Part shown: one piece after another, positions 1 through 9,601 of the stretch
Numbering within the stretch: the first letter of the stretch is position 1
How the letters are laid out: each line of letters starts with the position of its first letter
Assembly (NCBI RefSeq): GCF_008271295.1
Contig: NZ_VTOY01000002.1
Span: 304,689-368,688, forward strand
Direction: 5' to 3'
Length of the DNA stretch: 64,000 nucleotides
Origin: Pseudoselenomonas ruminis
GTDB taxonomy: Bacteria > Bacillota > Negativicutes > Selenomonadales > Selenomonadaceae
Translations under genes and position numbers: made by a program
The notes under the pieces: model-generated
Databases searched by the model: none
The model's input: only the letters and a program-made list of their open reading frames with translations
What the model was told of the DNA's origin: nothing

Positions 1-1077
1 CACCGTTGCGATAATTTGCGATACCGCGCAGCCAACTACAATTCCAATGATACCGCCAATGACACCAATGACCATCGACTCGATGAGGAACTGCGTCATG
101 ATGTTCATGAACGTAGCCCCCAGCGCCTTGCGGATACCAATTTCCCGCGTGCGCTCGGTCACCGATACCATCATGATGTTCATAATGCCAATGCCGCCAA
201 CGAGCAGGGAAATTCCCGCAATCGCACCGAGCAGCATCGTCAGCATCGTAGTGGACTGATTGACCGTTTCCATCAGACTGGTAAGATTGCGGACGTTAAA
301 GTCATTCTCCTTGTCCCCGACCAGATGATGGCGCGTGCGCAAAAGCGTTTCTACCTCCGCCTGAACCTGGTCCATGTATTTCTGGTCACTGACCTGAATG
401 TTGATGGACTGGACATAGGTAATGCCGAGCATGCGCTCCTGCGCAGTCGTGATTGGCACATAAATCATATCGTCCTGATCCTGGCCCATCGAGGACTGCC
501 CCTTGGAATCGAGCAGGCCGATGACCTTATACGGCTGATTGTTGATGCGGATATTCTTGCCCACTGGATTCTCTTTGGCAAATAGATTCGATGCCACCGT
601 CGTTCCGATAACCGCCACACGGCTTCGCTTATTCATATCATTAAGCGAGATAAACGAACCGTTGCTGACGGACAAGGATCGGATGGACATAAACTCGGGC
701 GTTACGCCCTGTACCGTTGTCTTCCAGTTGTTATTTCCATAAACGACCTGATAAGAACTCGATACCGATGGCGAAACATAATCGATATTTTTTATCTTGT
801 TCTTGATTGCCTCCGCATCATCGTATTTAAGCGTCTGCATTGAGCCGGCCGCGCCGCGGACACCACCGCGGTTTGACGAACCTGGCGATACAATCAGCAT
901 GTTAGAACCCAGGCTGGCAATCGAACTTGTGACATTGCTGCGCACGCCCATACCGACCGACACCAATGCGATAACCGCACCGACACCGATAATGATGCCC
1001 AGCATAGTCAGCAAACTGCGCATCTTATTGGCATAAAGGGAAGTAAGCGCCATCTGGAAGCTTTCACTAAACAACAT
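1..1077 (-). CDS. MacB-type ABC transporter permease (3' end cut by window edge)
   Basis: Inner-membrane permease of a MacAB-type exporter; 359 residues are visible and the C-terminus lies outside the window. After a short N-terminal segment there is a membrane helix near residues 21-42 (LTMLGIIIGVGAVIALVSVG), then a large periplasmic MacB core domain, then helices near 275-300 with the family motif SVTERTREIGIRKALGA before the last visible helix. That motif and layout define the MacB/FtsX permease family. The ATG at 1077 overlaps the end of the ATPase gene by 11 bases, so the two are translationally coupled. It is the last gene of a tolC-macA-ATPase-permease operon. Macrolides, peptides or lipoproteins are possible substrates; the sequence does not decide. 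Confidence 0.93.
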   Translation of the reverse strand, partial: MLFSESFQMALTSLYANKMRSLLTMLGIIIGVGAVIALVSVGMGVRSNVTSSIASLGSNMLIVSPGSSNRGGVRGAAGSMQTLKYDDAEAIKNKIKNIDYVSPSVSSSYQVVYGNNNWKTTVQGVTPEFMSIRSLSVSNGSFISLNDMNKRSRVAVIGTTVASNLFAKENPVGKNIRINNQPYKVIGLLDSKGQSSMGQDQDDMIYVPITTAQERMLGITYVQSINIQVSDQKYMDQVQAEVETLLRTRHHLVGDKENDFNVRNLTSLMETVNQSTTMLTMLLGAIAGISLLVGGIGIMNIMMVSVTERTREIGIRKALGATFMNIMTQFLIESMVIGVIGGIIGIVVGCAVSQIIATV

Positions 1078-1789
1078 CCATGACCACACCCTTTCCCTCG
1101 TCACGGGTTATTTTGCCATCGCGCACCAAAAGCTGACGGCTCGCACAGGCGGCAATTTCCGGTTCATGCGTAACCAGGATTATCGTGCGCCCCTTTTCGT
1201 GCATCGTCTCAAAGATTTCCATTATTTCCTTCGTCGACTTCGTATCCAGATTACCGGTCGGTTCATCGGCCATAATGATATGCGGGTCGTTGACGAGCGC
1301 CCGGGCAATAGCCACGCGCTGGCGCTGGCCGCCGGACAATTCATTAGGCTGATGGTCGGCACGGTCCCCAAGACCTACTGCCTCCAGATAGTATCGGGCC
1401 CGCTCCAGCCGCTCTTTGCGCCCCACGCCTGCATAGACAAGTGGCAGGGCGACATTTTCGAGGGCTGAGATGCGCGAGAGCAGATTGAAGTTCTGGAAGA
1501 CGAAGCCGATTTTCCGATTGCGCGTAATGGCCAGCTTATCATCACTGAGGCCGGCCACTTCCTCACCATCAAGCTTGTATGAGCCCTCCGACGGCCGGTC
1601 GAGACAACCGAGGATATTCATAAGGGTCGACTTGCCCGACCCCGACGGCCCCATCAAGGCGGCAAATTCGCCTTGATAAATATTGGTCGTGATACCATCG
1701 AGGGCTGCGAGCTCCTCGCCACCGATATGATAAATTTTCCGGATGCCGGAAAGCTGTATGGTCGGATAACGATTTTCCTTTTTTTCCAT
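1067..1789 (-). CDS. MacB/LolD-type ABC transporter ATP-binding protein
   Basis: Cytoplasmic ATPase subunit of 240 residues, the usual length for stand-alone MacB/LolD-type ATPases. Walker [10 protein letters not shown] is at residues 47-55, the ABC signature [15 protein letters not shown] lies near 150, and Walker B IIMADEPTGNLD lies near 170. The Q-loop region reads FVFQNFNLL, typical of the MacB/LolD/FtsE group. It sits between the adaptor gene and the permease and overlaps the latter by 11 bases, so it powers that permease. The ATG is followed by an A-rich stretch. Function as an exporter ATPase is secure; substrate is unknown. Confidence 0.95.
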   Translation of the reverse strand: MEKKENRYPTIQLSGIRKIYHIGGEELAALDGITTNIYQGEFAALMGPSGSGKSTLMNILGCLDRPSEGSYKLDGEEVAGLSDDKLAITRNRKIGFVFQNFNLLSRISALENVALPLVYAGVGRKERLERARYYLEAVGLGDRADHQPNELSGGQRQRVAIARALVNDPHIIMADEPTGNLDTKSTKEIMEIFETMHEKGRTIILVTHEPEIAACASRQLLVRDGKITRDEGKGVVMDVV

Positions 1790-1811
1790 AGTTTACCCTG
1801 CTTTCCTCACC

Positions 1812-2942
1812 TTACATCGGCGGTGGACCGCCCTGATTCTTTTTGCTGCTTGTTTTGGCTGCAGACGTTTTGGCCGTATACGTATTTACGACCTGCTCGC
1901 CTTCTGAAAGCCCGGAAATAATCTCCACGTATTCATCGCTGTAAATGCCGGTCTCCACATAGCGGTTTTCCTGCGTCCCGTCTGGATTCTTGACGATAAC
2001 ATAGGAACCATTCGCATCCGTCTTGAGCGTCGAAATAGGCACAGCCAAGGCATCCGGCTTTTCCGCCGTATTGATTTCAACACGAGCCGTCATCGCTGGC
2101 AGCAATTCGTTATCGGGGTCATCAACATCAAGCGTCACATAATAGTAGATGACGCTGGCCGACGTCGACGACGAACTCGACGAAGAAGAAGTATCCCAGC
2201 TATTGCTCGTATCCGTCTGCGAGATATTCGTAACGCGGGCCGTAAAGGTCTTGCCGGTATAGCTGTCCACCGTAAAGGTAGCCGTCTGGCCTACCTTTAC
2301 ACTGCCGATATCCGTCTCATCGACCTTAGCCTGAATCTGTTTCGTTGACAAATCGGCAATGCGCATGATGACAGTCGGACTGCTCGTCCCCTGTACCGCC
2401 ATCGTACCCGGCGTCTTGGGCTCACCAATGACTACGCCCGACATCGGTGCCGTAATCGTCATCTCATTCATGTCCGACTGCGCTTCTGAAAGAGATGACA
2501 CCGCCGTCTCATAATTCATCTGTGCATCCTCTAACTCCGCCTGTGTATTGGCACCGATGCTGTAGAGATAGCTGACACGGTCGTATTTCGCCTTCGTATT
2601 CGTCACCTTAATCTGCGCCTGGTCGCGTTTGGCTTCGTAGTCTTTGCCCTCCAGCGTAGCCACCGTCTGTCCGGCCGTAACCGTATCATTTTCCTTTACC
2701 AGTACGCTCTTGATACGTGCCGTGACCTTGGAACTTACCTCAACCGAATTTACCGGACGAATTGTTCCTGTCGCCGATACCGTCGATTTCATGTCCATGC
2801 GGATGACATCCGTCGTTTCCACCGCCGCGGCTTTTTTCGCCTGCTGCTGCCCTTGATAATATTTCCAGCCGCCAAAGGCTGCTGCCGCCAAAACCAGGAC
2901 AGCTATTCCGGTCTTGACCTTCCAATCGAATCTAAGCTTCAT
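1812..2942 (-). CDS. MacA/HlyD-family periplasmic adaptor protein
   Basis: Membrane-fusion protein of 376 residues that should link the MacB-type inner-membrane pump to the TolC-type channel. It starts with a cytoplasmic KVK and one membrane anchor (about residues 8-26). Then comes a biotinyl-lipoyl-like segment with a coiled-coil hairpin (about 60-170) and beta-barrel domains. A serine-rich run (about residues 250-265) interrupts the barrel region, and the tail ends in Gly/Pro-rich GGPPPM. The ATG overlaps the TolC-like stop codon in an ATGA junction, so the genes are coupled. The serine-rich loop is unusual and may be a variable linker. Confidence 0.93.
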   Translation of the reverse strand: MKLRFDWKVKTGIAVLVLAAAAFGGWKYYQGQQQAKKAAAVETTDVIRMDMKSTVSATGTIRPVNSVEVSSKVTARIKSVLVKENDTVTAGQTVATLEGKDYEAKRDQAQIKVTNTKAKYDRVSYLYSIGANTQAELEDAQMNYETAVSSLSEAQSDMNEMTITAPMSGVVIGEPKTPGTMAVQGTSSPTVIMRIADLSTKQIQAKVDETDIGSVKVGQTATFTVDSYTGKTFTARVTNISQTDTSNSWDTSSSSSSSSTSASVIYYYVTLDVDDPDNELLPAMTARVEINTAEKPDALAVPISTLKTDANGSYVIVKNPDGTQENRYVETGIYSDEYVEIISGLSEGEQVVNTYTAKTSAAKTSSKKNQGGPPPM

Positions 2943-4372
2943 TTCGTTTCTCCATCTCTTTCTGCCTGCTTCTGCTCTGCGGCCCGCAATGCCTCTGCCG
3001 TATCGCCAGCGCGTTCCGCTATGGACGACTGCGAAAGCGTCGCATCGACATCGTTTTCCAGATCACCAGCCGCCGCGGTTTCACTGGCATTCAAACCAAT
3101 CCCCATCGCATTTTCTACCGTTGCCTTATAGCGCGCATAATCATACTGCGCACTGATCTGATTCAGCCGTGCTGTGGACAGCGCCTCCTGCGCATCGATG
3201 ATATCGAGCATCAGGCCTTCGCCTGCACGGTATTTCTCCCTGGCGATATAGTAATCCTGCTCGGCCTGATTGACGGCATCCTTCGTAGAATTAAACCGTT
3301 TTTCCGCCTCGCGCATGCTATAGTATGCCTGACGGACCGAAAGGTCAATATCTTCCTTATCCTTCAGCAAATTGAGCCGGGCGATATCGTAATCCGTTTT
3401 GGCCGATTTCACCTCTGCCCGGGTGAGACCGCCATCAAAGATATTCCACGACAGGCCGACCCCCGCCGAAGCCCCATGACTCGACGAACTCGACGGCTTG
3501 TATTTTTCCGTCTGGTCGAGCCCCAGGCTGACCTTTAGCGATGGCAGATAGCCTGCCTTGGCGGCCTTTATCGCCTGCTCCTGCTGTTCGAGCTTATACT
3601 GGTCAACCAGCAAGTCCTTGCGGTTTTTATAAGCGTAATCGATGCAGTCATTCATATCGATGCCAAACACATCATAGGAAAAATCCGACGTGAGGTTCAG
3701 TGGTTCCGTGCGGTCCATATTCATGTAATTGCGCAGCGTCGCCAAATCGACCTCATAATTGTTCTCAGCCTTGATGAGATTCTGCTGGGCATTGCTGAGC
3801 TCTACCGAAGAGCGGATTACATCAATCCGCGCCTTAGCACCAGCGGAATAAAGCTGATTGACATTGTTGTAATGTTCCTTGTACTTGTCGACAGTCTCCT
3901 GACGGACACCTACTGTTTTCTTCGCTTCGAGCGCATTATAATACGCCTTGATTACATTGAGTTTAAGATTTTCGCGTTCGCGTTCCGTCTGCAAATCGGC
4001 CGACTGCACGCCAATTTTCGCCTGTTTAATCGTTGCCTGATTTTTCCCCCCGGAATAAATCGGAATAGAAACCGTTGCCGCTAATTTTCCCGACGCATCC
4101 GTTGCACCCGAATCCTTCTTTTCCGCATTGAGTTCACCAGTAACAGCAGGAGCAACACCATTCTGGATCTTGGCCTTTTCCAGCTTATATTTAGCAGAAT
4201 CCTCGCCCTTCTGCGTGACCTTTAGTCCCGTATTCTCAGCCAATGCCCGATTGATAGCATCCTGAAGCGAAACATCTGCCGCATAAGCTGCCGGCGTCAT
4301 CATAAACATAGCACCGGCCAAGGCCAGTGCCAGGTGGTTCTTTTTATTTTTCATGATGCGGTGATAATTCAT
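2939..4372 (-). CDS. TolC-family outer membrane efflux protein
   Basis: Outer-membrane channel of 477 residues, the normal size for the OEP/TolC family. An N-terminal signal peptide ends at AAYAAD (cut near residue 31), followed by the internally repeated OEP layout. Typical motifs include DVSLQDAINRALAEN near the start and a second repeat with SWNIFDGGLTRAEVKSA. The start ATG has a strong AGGAGG nine bases upstream, which favours residue 1 over the Met at residue 7. It is the first gene of the minus-strand efflux operon and shares the upstream spacer with divergent recQ. Its presence implies an outer membrane, so the host is a diderm. Confidence 0.93.
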   Translation of the reverse strand: MNYHRIMKNKKNHLALALAGAMFMMTPAAYAADVSLQDAINRALAENTGLKVTQKGEDSAKYKLEKAKIQNGVAPAVTGELNAEKKDSGATDASGKLAATVSIPIYSGGKNQATIKQAKIGVQSADLQTERERENLKLNVIKAYYNALEAKKTVGVRQETVDKYKEHYNNVNQLYSAGAKARIDVIRSSVELSNAQQNLIKAENNYEVDLATLRNYMNMDRTEPLNLTSDFSYDVFGIDMNDCIDYAYKNRKDLLVDQYKLEQQEQAIKAAKAGYLPSLKVSLGLDQTEKYKPSSSSSHGASAGVGLSWNIFDGGLTRAEVKSAKTDYDIARLNLLKDKEDIDLSVRQAYYSMREAEKRFNSTKDAVNQAEQDYYIAREKYRAGEGLMLDIIDAQEALSTARLNQISAQYDYARYKATVENAMGIGLNASETAAAGDLENDVDATLSQSSIAERAGDTAEALRAAEQKQAERDGETK

Positions 4373-4457
4373 GAAGGTTTTCCTCCTACAGGTTCATCTA
4401 AAAAAGTCTACTCTCTCTATTCTATACTTTACTACAAATTCCTCCAACTGTCTGAAC

Positions 4458-4484
4458 CTATTTTATCAGATTATGATAAAATAG
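4458..4484. promoter_or_regulatory. 11-bp inverted repeat between tolC-like gene and recQ
   Basis: Two 11-base arms (ctattttatca / tgataaaatag) are separated by five bases in the spacer between divergent transcription units. On the minus strand a possible promoter (TTTACG, 17 bases, CATAAT) overlaps it. Operator function is inferred from symmetry and position only. Confidence 0.4.
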
Positions 4485-4543
4485 AATAGTTGCGTAAACA
4501 TAAAGAAACGTTAAGAAAAACATTAAGATAGGAGCCATTTTTC

Positions 4544-6325
4544 ATGGATAACCCATATTTTGACCAGGCACTGGAACTGTTGCGCCGCTTCTACGGCTAT
4601 CGCAGCTTCCGCCCGGCACAGGAGCCAATAATAAACAGCCTGCTTTCCGGCAAAGACACCGTTGCCATCATGCCAACCGGTGCTGGCAAAAGCATCTGTT
4701 TCCAGATTCCCGCCATGATTTTTCCAGGGCTGACCCTGGTCATCTCTCCGTTGATTTCCCTGATGAAAGACCAGGTTGATGCCCTTGCCGAACAGGGCAT
4801 CCCCGCCACCTATATCAATAGTACACTGTCACTAGCCGAATCCGACGCACGCCTCAACGCGATTGCCGCAGGGCAGTACAAGCTGGTCTACGTCGCCCCG
4901 GAGCGGCTCGATACCAGTTACTTCCAGTACATTCTCGAGCACCAGCCCATCTCCATGGTAGCCGTCGACGAAGCTCACTGCCTGTCACAATGGGGGCATG
5001 ATTTCCGCCCGAGCTACCGTCAGATCGCACCATTTATCGCCGGACTCCCGCACCGCCCGCTCGTAGCCGCCTTTACCGCCACGGCGACACCGGAAGTAAA
5101 AGACGACATCATAAAACTGCTGAACTTAAGCGACCCGCAGATTCACATCACGGGCTTTGACCGTCCCAATCTCTACTTCGAAGTCCGCCGCGGCGAAGAC
5201 AAAAAGAAATTCATCGTCAGCTATGTCAAAAACCATCCGGACGAATCCGGCATCATCTATGCCGCCACCCGCAAAGAAGTCGATAAAGTCTACGAACTTT
5301 TGAAGAAAAAGAAACTTGCCGTCGGCCGCTATCATGCCGGTCTTACCGAAAAACAGCGCACCAAGGCACAGGATGATTTCCTCTACGATAACGTTCAGGT
5401 CATCGTGGCCACCAACGCCTTCGGCATGGGAATCGACAAAAGCAACGTCCGCTACGTCATCCACTACAACATGCCCAAAAACATCGAAGCCTACTATCAG
5501 GAAGCAGGCCGCGCCGGGCGCGATGGCGAACCGGGCACCTGCATCCTGCTCTTTTCCCCGCAGGACCCCATGACGCAAAAATACCTCATCGATGTATCGG
5601 TAGAAGACCCGCAGCGCAAAGCCCACAATCTCGGCCGCCTGCAGAAAATGGTCGACTACTGTCATACCCCGGAATGCCTGCGCCATTTCATCATCCATTA
5701 TTTCGGCGATAACACCGCCCCCGAAACCTGCGGCAACTGTGGCAACTGCAAAGCCGGTCTTGAGCGCGTTGACGTCACCATCGACGCCCAAAAGGTTTTC
5801 TCGTGCATCTACCGCATGCGCGAACGCTTCGGGCTGACGCTGGTCGCTCAGGTTCTCAAAGGTTCCAACGATAAACGCGTCAAACAGTTCCATTTTGAAG
5901 AACTCTCCACCTATGGTCTCATGAAAGAACGCAGCCTTGCCGATATAAAACTTCTTATTCAGCGCTTTATCGCCACCGACTATCTGGCCCTTACCGAAAG
6001 CCAGTATCCAGTACTCACCTTACAGCCCAGCGCCTATGCCGTGCTCAAAGGACAGGAAAAAGTCTATCAGGCCGTGCCGAAACCAGAACAGGAAAAAGAA
6101 CCGGCTGCTCCGGAACTCTTTGATTACCTCCGCGCCCTGCGCAAAGAAATTGCCGCCCGTGACCACATCCCGCCATACGTGGTATTCTCCGATGCCACCC
6201 TGCGCGACATGTGCCGCGTCCAGCCCGAAACACTCGACGAAATGCTAAGCGTAAAAGGCATCGGCGAATTAAAGCTGGAAAAATACGGCGAAGCTTTCCT
6301 GGAATGTATTCGTGAACATCGGTAA
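4544..6325 (+). CDS. recQ: ATP-dependent DNA helicase RecQ
   Basis: 3'-5' DNA helicase of 593 residues acting in recombination and replication-fork repair. Seen in order: helicase motif 0 region, Walker A MPTGAGKS (residues 43-50), DEAH box at 142-145 followed by the RecQ aromatic loop HCLSQWGHDFRPSY, and motif VI YYQEAGRAGRDG. Next are the zinc-binding cysteines CGNCGNC of the RQC region (about 400) and a C-terminal HRDC domain (about 515-590). This is the full-length bacterial RecQ layout. GGAG lies 9 bases before the ATG. It is the only gene in the first 25 kb on the plus strand and stands alone. Confidence 0.97.
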   Translation: MDNPYFDQALELLRRFYGYRSFRPAQEPIINSLLSGKDTVAIMPTGAGKSICFQIPAMIFPGLTLVISPLISLMKDQVDALAEQGIPATYINSTLSLAESDARLNAIAAGQYKLVYVAPERLDTSYFQYILEHQPISMVAVDEAHCLSQWGHDFRPSYRQIAPFIAGLPHRPLVAAFTATATPEVKDDIIKLLNLSDPQIHITGFDRPNLYFEVRRGEDKKKFIVSYVKNHPDESGIIYAATRKEVDKVYELLKKKKLAVGRYHAGLTEKQRTKAQDDFLYDNVQVIVATNAFGMGIDKSNVRYVIHYNMPKNIEAYYQEAGRAGRDGEPGTCILLFSPQDPMTQKYLIDVSVEDPQRKAHNLGRLQKMVDYCHTPECLRHFIIHYFGDNTAPETCGNCGNCKAGLERVDVTIDAQKVFSCIYRMRERFGLTLVAQVLKGSNDKRVKQFHFEELSTYGLMKERSLADIKLLIQRFIATDYLALTESQYPVLTLQPSAYAVLKGQEKVYQAVPKPEQEKEPAAPELFDYLRALRKEIAARDHIPPYVVFSDATLRDMCRVQPETLDEMLSVKGIGELKLEKYGEAFLECIREHR

Positions 6326-6338
6326 TACTGTAATTAAA

Positions 6339-6376
6339 AAGGACCGCTGACTCTCTTTTGAGTCAACGGTCCTTCT
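6339..6376. terminator. Bidirectional terminator between recQ and ctpA
   Basis: A 13-base stem (ggaccgctgactc / gagtcaacggtcc, one G-T wobble) lies between two convergent genes. On the minus strand it is followed by TTTTTAATTA, making it a good rho-independent terminator for ctpA; on the plus strand the tail is only moderately T-rich. Confidence 0.85.
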
Positions 6377-6395
6377 CATTCTCAGCACTGCTGTT

Positions 6396-7538
6396 TTACA
6401 ATTTTCCCTGCAATACTTCTTTTGCTTTTTCCAGCTGAACATCGGAAGCATCACCTTCGTGGAAATCTACTTCTACATCCGGCTCGATGCCGATACCGTC
6501 GATGCAGCGGCCATTTGGTGTGTAGTACTTGGCAATGGTGAGTTTCAACCCGTCATCTTCAAACAGCGGAACGACCACCTGTACCGACCCTTTGCCGTAG
6601 GATTTCGTTCCTACCAGCGTACCGGCTCCCGTGTCCTGCAGGGCACCAGCCAGGATTTCCGAGGCACTGGCACTGTTGCCATCAATCAGCACCACCACAG
6701 GAACCTTCGGCGCTTCGAGCTCCGAGTCGTGTTCTTCCTTAGAACCATCGCGCTGTACGACCGAAACAATCGGCCCCTTTGGTACGAGCATATTCGCTAC
6801 TTCGACACAGCTCTTGATGAGTCCGCCCGGATTCTCACGCAAATCGAGGACCAGCCCTTTCATGCCAGCTTCCTCAAGCTTCTGGAACTCCTCTTGGAAC
6901 TCTTTGCCTGTATTCTCCCCAAATGACGCGATGCGGATATAGCCCATCTCGGTTCCCTCAATCATTTTGCCTTTCGCTGAACGAATCGTAATGGTATCGC
7001 GCTTGATGGTATAATCTTCATCCTCACTGCCTGCCCGATGGATTGTCAGCTTGACATCCGTGCCGACTTCGCCACGGATGTGCATGGAGACTTCCTCCGG
7101 CTGGTATTCGGTAACGGGGACATCGTCCACCGCTACAATCTCATCGTTGGCCTTGAGGCCTGCCGCCTCGCCTGGCGTCCCCTCGAGAACCGAGACAATC
7201 GTGACTTTGTTGTCCTTGAAGCCCATCGTCACGCCAATGCCGCCGAAGGCACCTGCCGTATGTTCCTTGAGAGATTTGTACATATCCGCCTTCATGTAAA
7301 TGGAATGCGGGTCACCGAGGGATTTGACCATGCCATCGATAGCACCATCCATGAGTGCCTGCGAATCGACATCACTCACATACCGCAGCTCAATCATCCG
7401 CTTAACGCCCAGGAAACGAACCATATCGAGCGTCCGCTGTCCATCGAGCCCTAGCAGGGACGCCAGTCCCATCAGCGTCAACAAACTGGAGATAAGGGCA
7501 GTCGCCACGATTCCCAGGACGATTTTCTTTTTCTTCAA
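6396..7538 (-). CDS. ctpA: C-terminal processing protease CtpA (S41 family)
   Basis: Secreted or membrane-anchored serine protease with one N-terminal membrane helix, a PDZ domain (about residues 95-175) and an S41 catalytic domain. The catalytic Ser lies in NSASASE (about residue 291) and the Lys in SYGKG (about 316), the 25-residue spacing seen in CtpA/Prc. I choose a TTG start at 7538 (380 residues) because AAGGTG lies six bases upstream. A GTG three codons earlier would lack a ribosome site. It ends the ftsE-ftsX-M23 operon, so a likely role is trimming envelope or hydrolase proteins during division. Confidence 0.93.
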   Translation of the reverse strand: MKKKKIVLGIVATALISSLLTLMGLASLLGLDGQRTLDMVRFLGVKRMIELRYVSDVDSQALMDGAIDGMVKSLGDPHSIYMKADMYKSLKEHTAGAFGGIGVTMGFKDNKVTIVSVLEGTPGEAAGLKANDEIVAVDDVPVTEYQPEEVSMHIRGEVGTDVKLTIHRAGSEDEDYTIKRDTITIRSAKGKMIEGTEMGYIRIASFGENTGKEFQEEFQKLEEAGMKGLVLDLRENPGGLIKSCVEVANMLVPKGPIVSVVQRDGSKEEHDSELEAPKVPVVVLIDGNSASASEILAGALQDTGAGTLVGTKSYGKGSVQVVVPLFEDDGLKLTIAKYYTPNGRCIDGIGIEPDVEVDFHEGDASDVQLEKAKEVLQGKL

Positions 7539-7572
7539 ACTATGCACCTTCTATCTATTGACCGGTCAAGTG

Positions 7573-8697
7573 TTACAAGTAGTTATACGGACTTACGGGT
7601 TCGCCGCCGCTTCTTACCTCGAAGTGGCAATGGGGACCGGTACTGTTGCCCGTTGAGCCGCAGTAGGCAATCGTCTCGCCCTGACTGACCTGCTGGCCAG
7701 CTGACACCGCCAGCGACTGGTTATGCCCATAAAGGGTCGTGATACCGCCGCCATGGTTGATGATAACGGTGTTGCCATAACCGGAAATCCAGCCGGCGTA
7801 TTCAACGGTGCCAGACTGCGCCGCCGCAATCGGCGTGCCGTAATCGGCGCCAATGTCGATGCCGCTGTGGTATTTGCGCGTTCCCGAAATCGGATGGGTA
7901 CGCCAGCCGAATTCGGAAGTCACCGTACCGCCCACCGGCCAAATCATCGAACCATCACCCGATACCGGCAGATTTGCCATACTGCTTCGTTGGAGCATCA
8001 GGGCAATCTGTTTGGAAGCCGCCATGAGTTCGTCGTACTCGCGGTCGACCGTCGCCTTATCAGACTTCATTTTGTCAATGAGTTCCTGCCGGCGGCGAAC
8101 CTTCTCCTCCATAACCTGCTTGGCCTGACGGGCCTTTAATTCCTGTTCCTCGCGGATTTTTTTATCCTTTTCGAGACTGGCCTGAGTGGCCTCGATATCC
8201 TTCTTTTCATCGAGAACGCCATGCACCAGGTCATAATCCTGGCGAATGATTTTCTTGAGTAAATCCATGCGGGTCATAAAGTCCGAAAAATCCTTGGCCC
8301 CAAACAGCACATCCAGATACGAAATCTGGCCATTGATATAGATATCGCGAACGCGTTTGGCCAGTCGCGCGCTTTTTACTTCATAATCTGCCTTGACTTC
8401 TTTTAGCCGCACTTCGTTATCGGCCATGCGCGCGGTCGTCTCGTCAAACGCTTCTTTGAATTTTTTGTGTTCGTTTATTGCCGCCTCGGCTTCTTCATCG
8501 AGCAGACGCTTTTCCTCCGACAGGGATTCGAGCTTTTGCGACAGCGCCTCACTGGCCGCTTTCTTCTGCTCGGCCTTGCGCTCATAGTCGGCCTTGTCAT
8601 CCTCGAGCGAAGCCAGCGCCGTTTGCGCTGGCACCGTCATAAAACAGTTCACGGCAAGCATTGCCGCCGTCATCCGTTCCACAGTTTTCTTCTTCAT
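7573..8697 (-). CDS. M23 murein hydrolase with coiled coil, FtsEX partner (EnvC/PcsB/CwlO-like)
   Basis: Exported protein of 374 residues: a signal peptide (cut near ALAS, residue 30), a long charged coiled coil (about 30-220) and a C-terminal LytM/M23 domain (about 250-374). Unlike E. coli EnvC, whose LytM site is degenerate, this domain keeps the zinc ligands: HSGIDIG and the HxH in GPHCHFEV. That suggests a real endopeptidase. It starts 17 bases after ftsX with GGGAGG upstream. By analogy with FtsEX-PcsB and FtsEX-CwlO, FtsEX should switch on its activity through the coiled coil. The gene name is left open because EnvC, PcsB and CwlO types all fit. Confidence 0.9.
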   Translation of the reverse strand: MKKKTVERMTAAMLAVNCFMTVPAQTALASLEDDKADYERKAEQKKAASEALSQKLESLSEEKRLLDEEAEAAINEHKKFKEAFDETTARMADNEVRLKEVKADYEVKSARLAKRVRDIYINGQISYLDVLFGAKDFSDFMTRMDLLKKIIRQDYDLVHGVLDEKKDIEATQASLEKDKKIREEQELKARQAKQVMEEKVRRRQELIDKMKSDKATVDREYDELMAASKQIALMLQRSSMANLPVSGDGSMIWPVGGTVTSEFGWRTHPISGTRKYHSGIDIGADYGTPIAAAQSGTVEYAGWISGYGNTVIINHGGGITTLYGHNQSLAVSAGQQVSQGETIAYCGSTGNSTGPHCHFEVRSGGEPVSPYNYL

Positions 8698-8713
8698 CGT
8701 CTTCCTCCCAGCC

Positions 8714-9601
8714 TCATGCCTTCAGGAACCGCTTCAGGGAAATCGCTGACCCCAAAGCGCCGATTATCATGCCGGATAATACGATGACTACCGTAATATA
8801 ATTCATAAACGGATACTGCGGCATCAACGGGAAAAATGCCAGCGTGCTGTAAATTTTCGCCGCCATCGCCGCATAGAAGCTGCGCAAGGATACCGCGGCG
8901 ATGACACCGCCGACAAAGCCGAGCACGACGCCTTCAAGCATAAACGGCCAGCGGATAAACCAATCCGTTGCCCCGACGTATTTCATGATAGCAATTTCCT
9001 TGCGGCGGGCAAATACCGTCAGCCGGATCGTATTGGATATGATGAAGAGCGTTGCTCCTGCCAACAGCACCATAAGTGCCAGGCCGAACAAGCGGATAAG
9101 CCGCGTGATATCAAAGAGATGCTGCACGACGTCCTGTCCATATTTGGCCGACTCGACACCATCCATCTTTTCGATGACCTTGGCGGCCGTTTCAACCATA
9201 TCGGGATGCGATACCGTGATTTCAAAGGCATTTGGCAATGGATTCTTATCCCCCAACGCCTCCAGCAGATATTTCTGGTCACCCAGGCGCTCGGACAAGC
9301 GCTCCTTTGCCTCTTCCCGGCTCACGTATTTCACCGATTCAATGCCCTGCATCTTCTCGATGTCCTGCTTGATCTCCTCACGCTGGCTCGGCATCACCTT
9401 GTCTTCGAGATAAACGCTGATTTGTACCTCGGACTCCAAGGTCGAGGCCAGCCGGTTCATATTGAGCACGAGCGTCAGGAAGACCCCCAGTACAAACAAG
9501 GATACGGCCACGGTACCGATTGAGGCGAATGACATCCAGTTGTTGCGCTTCAGCGAACGGGCAACCTCCTGGATATAGTATTCCCCATTCCTAAGCTTCA
9601 T
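8714..9601 (-). CDS. ftsX: Cell division ABC transporter permease FtsX
   Basis: Integral membrane protein of about 295 residues with the FtsX plan: a cytoplasmic N-terminus, TM1 (about 25-47), a periplasmic domain (about 50-170), then three helices toward the C-terminus. FARRKEIAIMKYVGAT before the third helix is the conserved FtsX motif. The ATG at 9601 is preferred over the one two codons earlier (9607), since AGGAGG sits eight bases before it. The gene overlaps ftsE. It should pass FtsE ATPase cycles to the M23 hydrolase encoded next. Confidence 0.95.
   Translation of the reverse strand: MKLRNGEYYIQEVARSLKRNNWMSFASIGTVAVSLFVLGVFLTLVLNMNRLASTLESEVQISVYLEDKVMPSQREEIKQDIEKMQGIESVKYVSREEAKERLSERLGDQKYLLEALGDKNPLPNAFEITVSHPDMVETAAKVIEKMDGVESAKYGQDVVQHLFDITRLIRLFGLALMVLLAGATLFIISNTIRLTVFARRKEIAIMKYVGATDWFIRWPFMLEGVVLGFVGGVIAAVSLRSFYAAMAAKIYSTLAFFPLMPQYPFMNYITVVIVLSGMIIGALGSAISLKRFLKA

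Noticed and set aside
2150..2200. Serine-codon repeat in macA as a phase-variable tract
   Set aside because: The codons for the Ser run are mixed (tcg, gac-side variants), so there is no simple repeat that would slip.
5126..5893. Long open frame of 255 codons antisense to recQ
   Set aside because: It mirrors the codons of a clear RecQ helicase, has no ribosome site and no recognisable domain; a shadow of GC-rich coding sequence.
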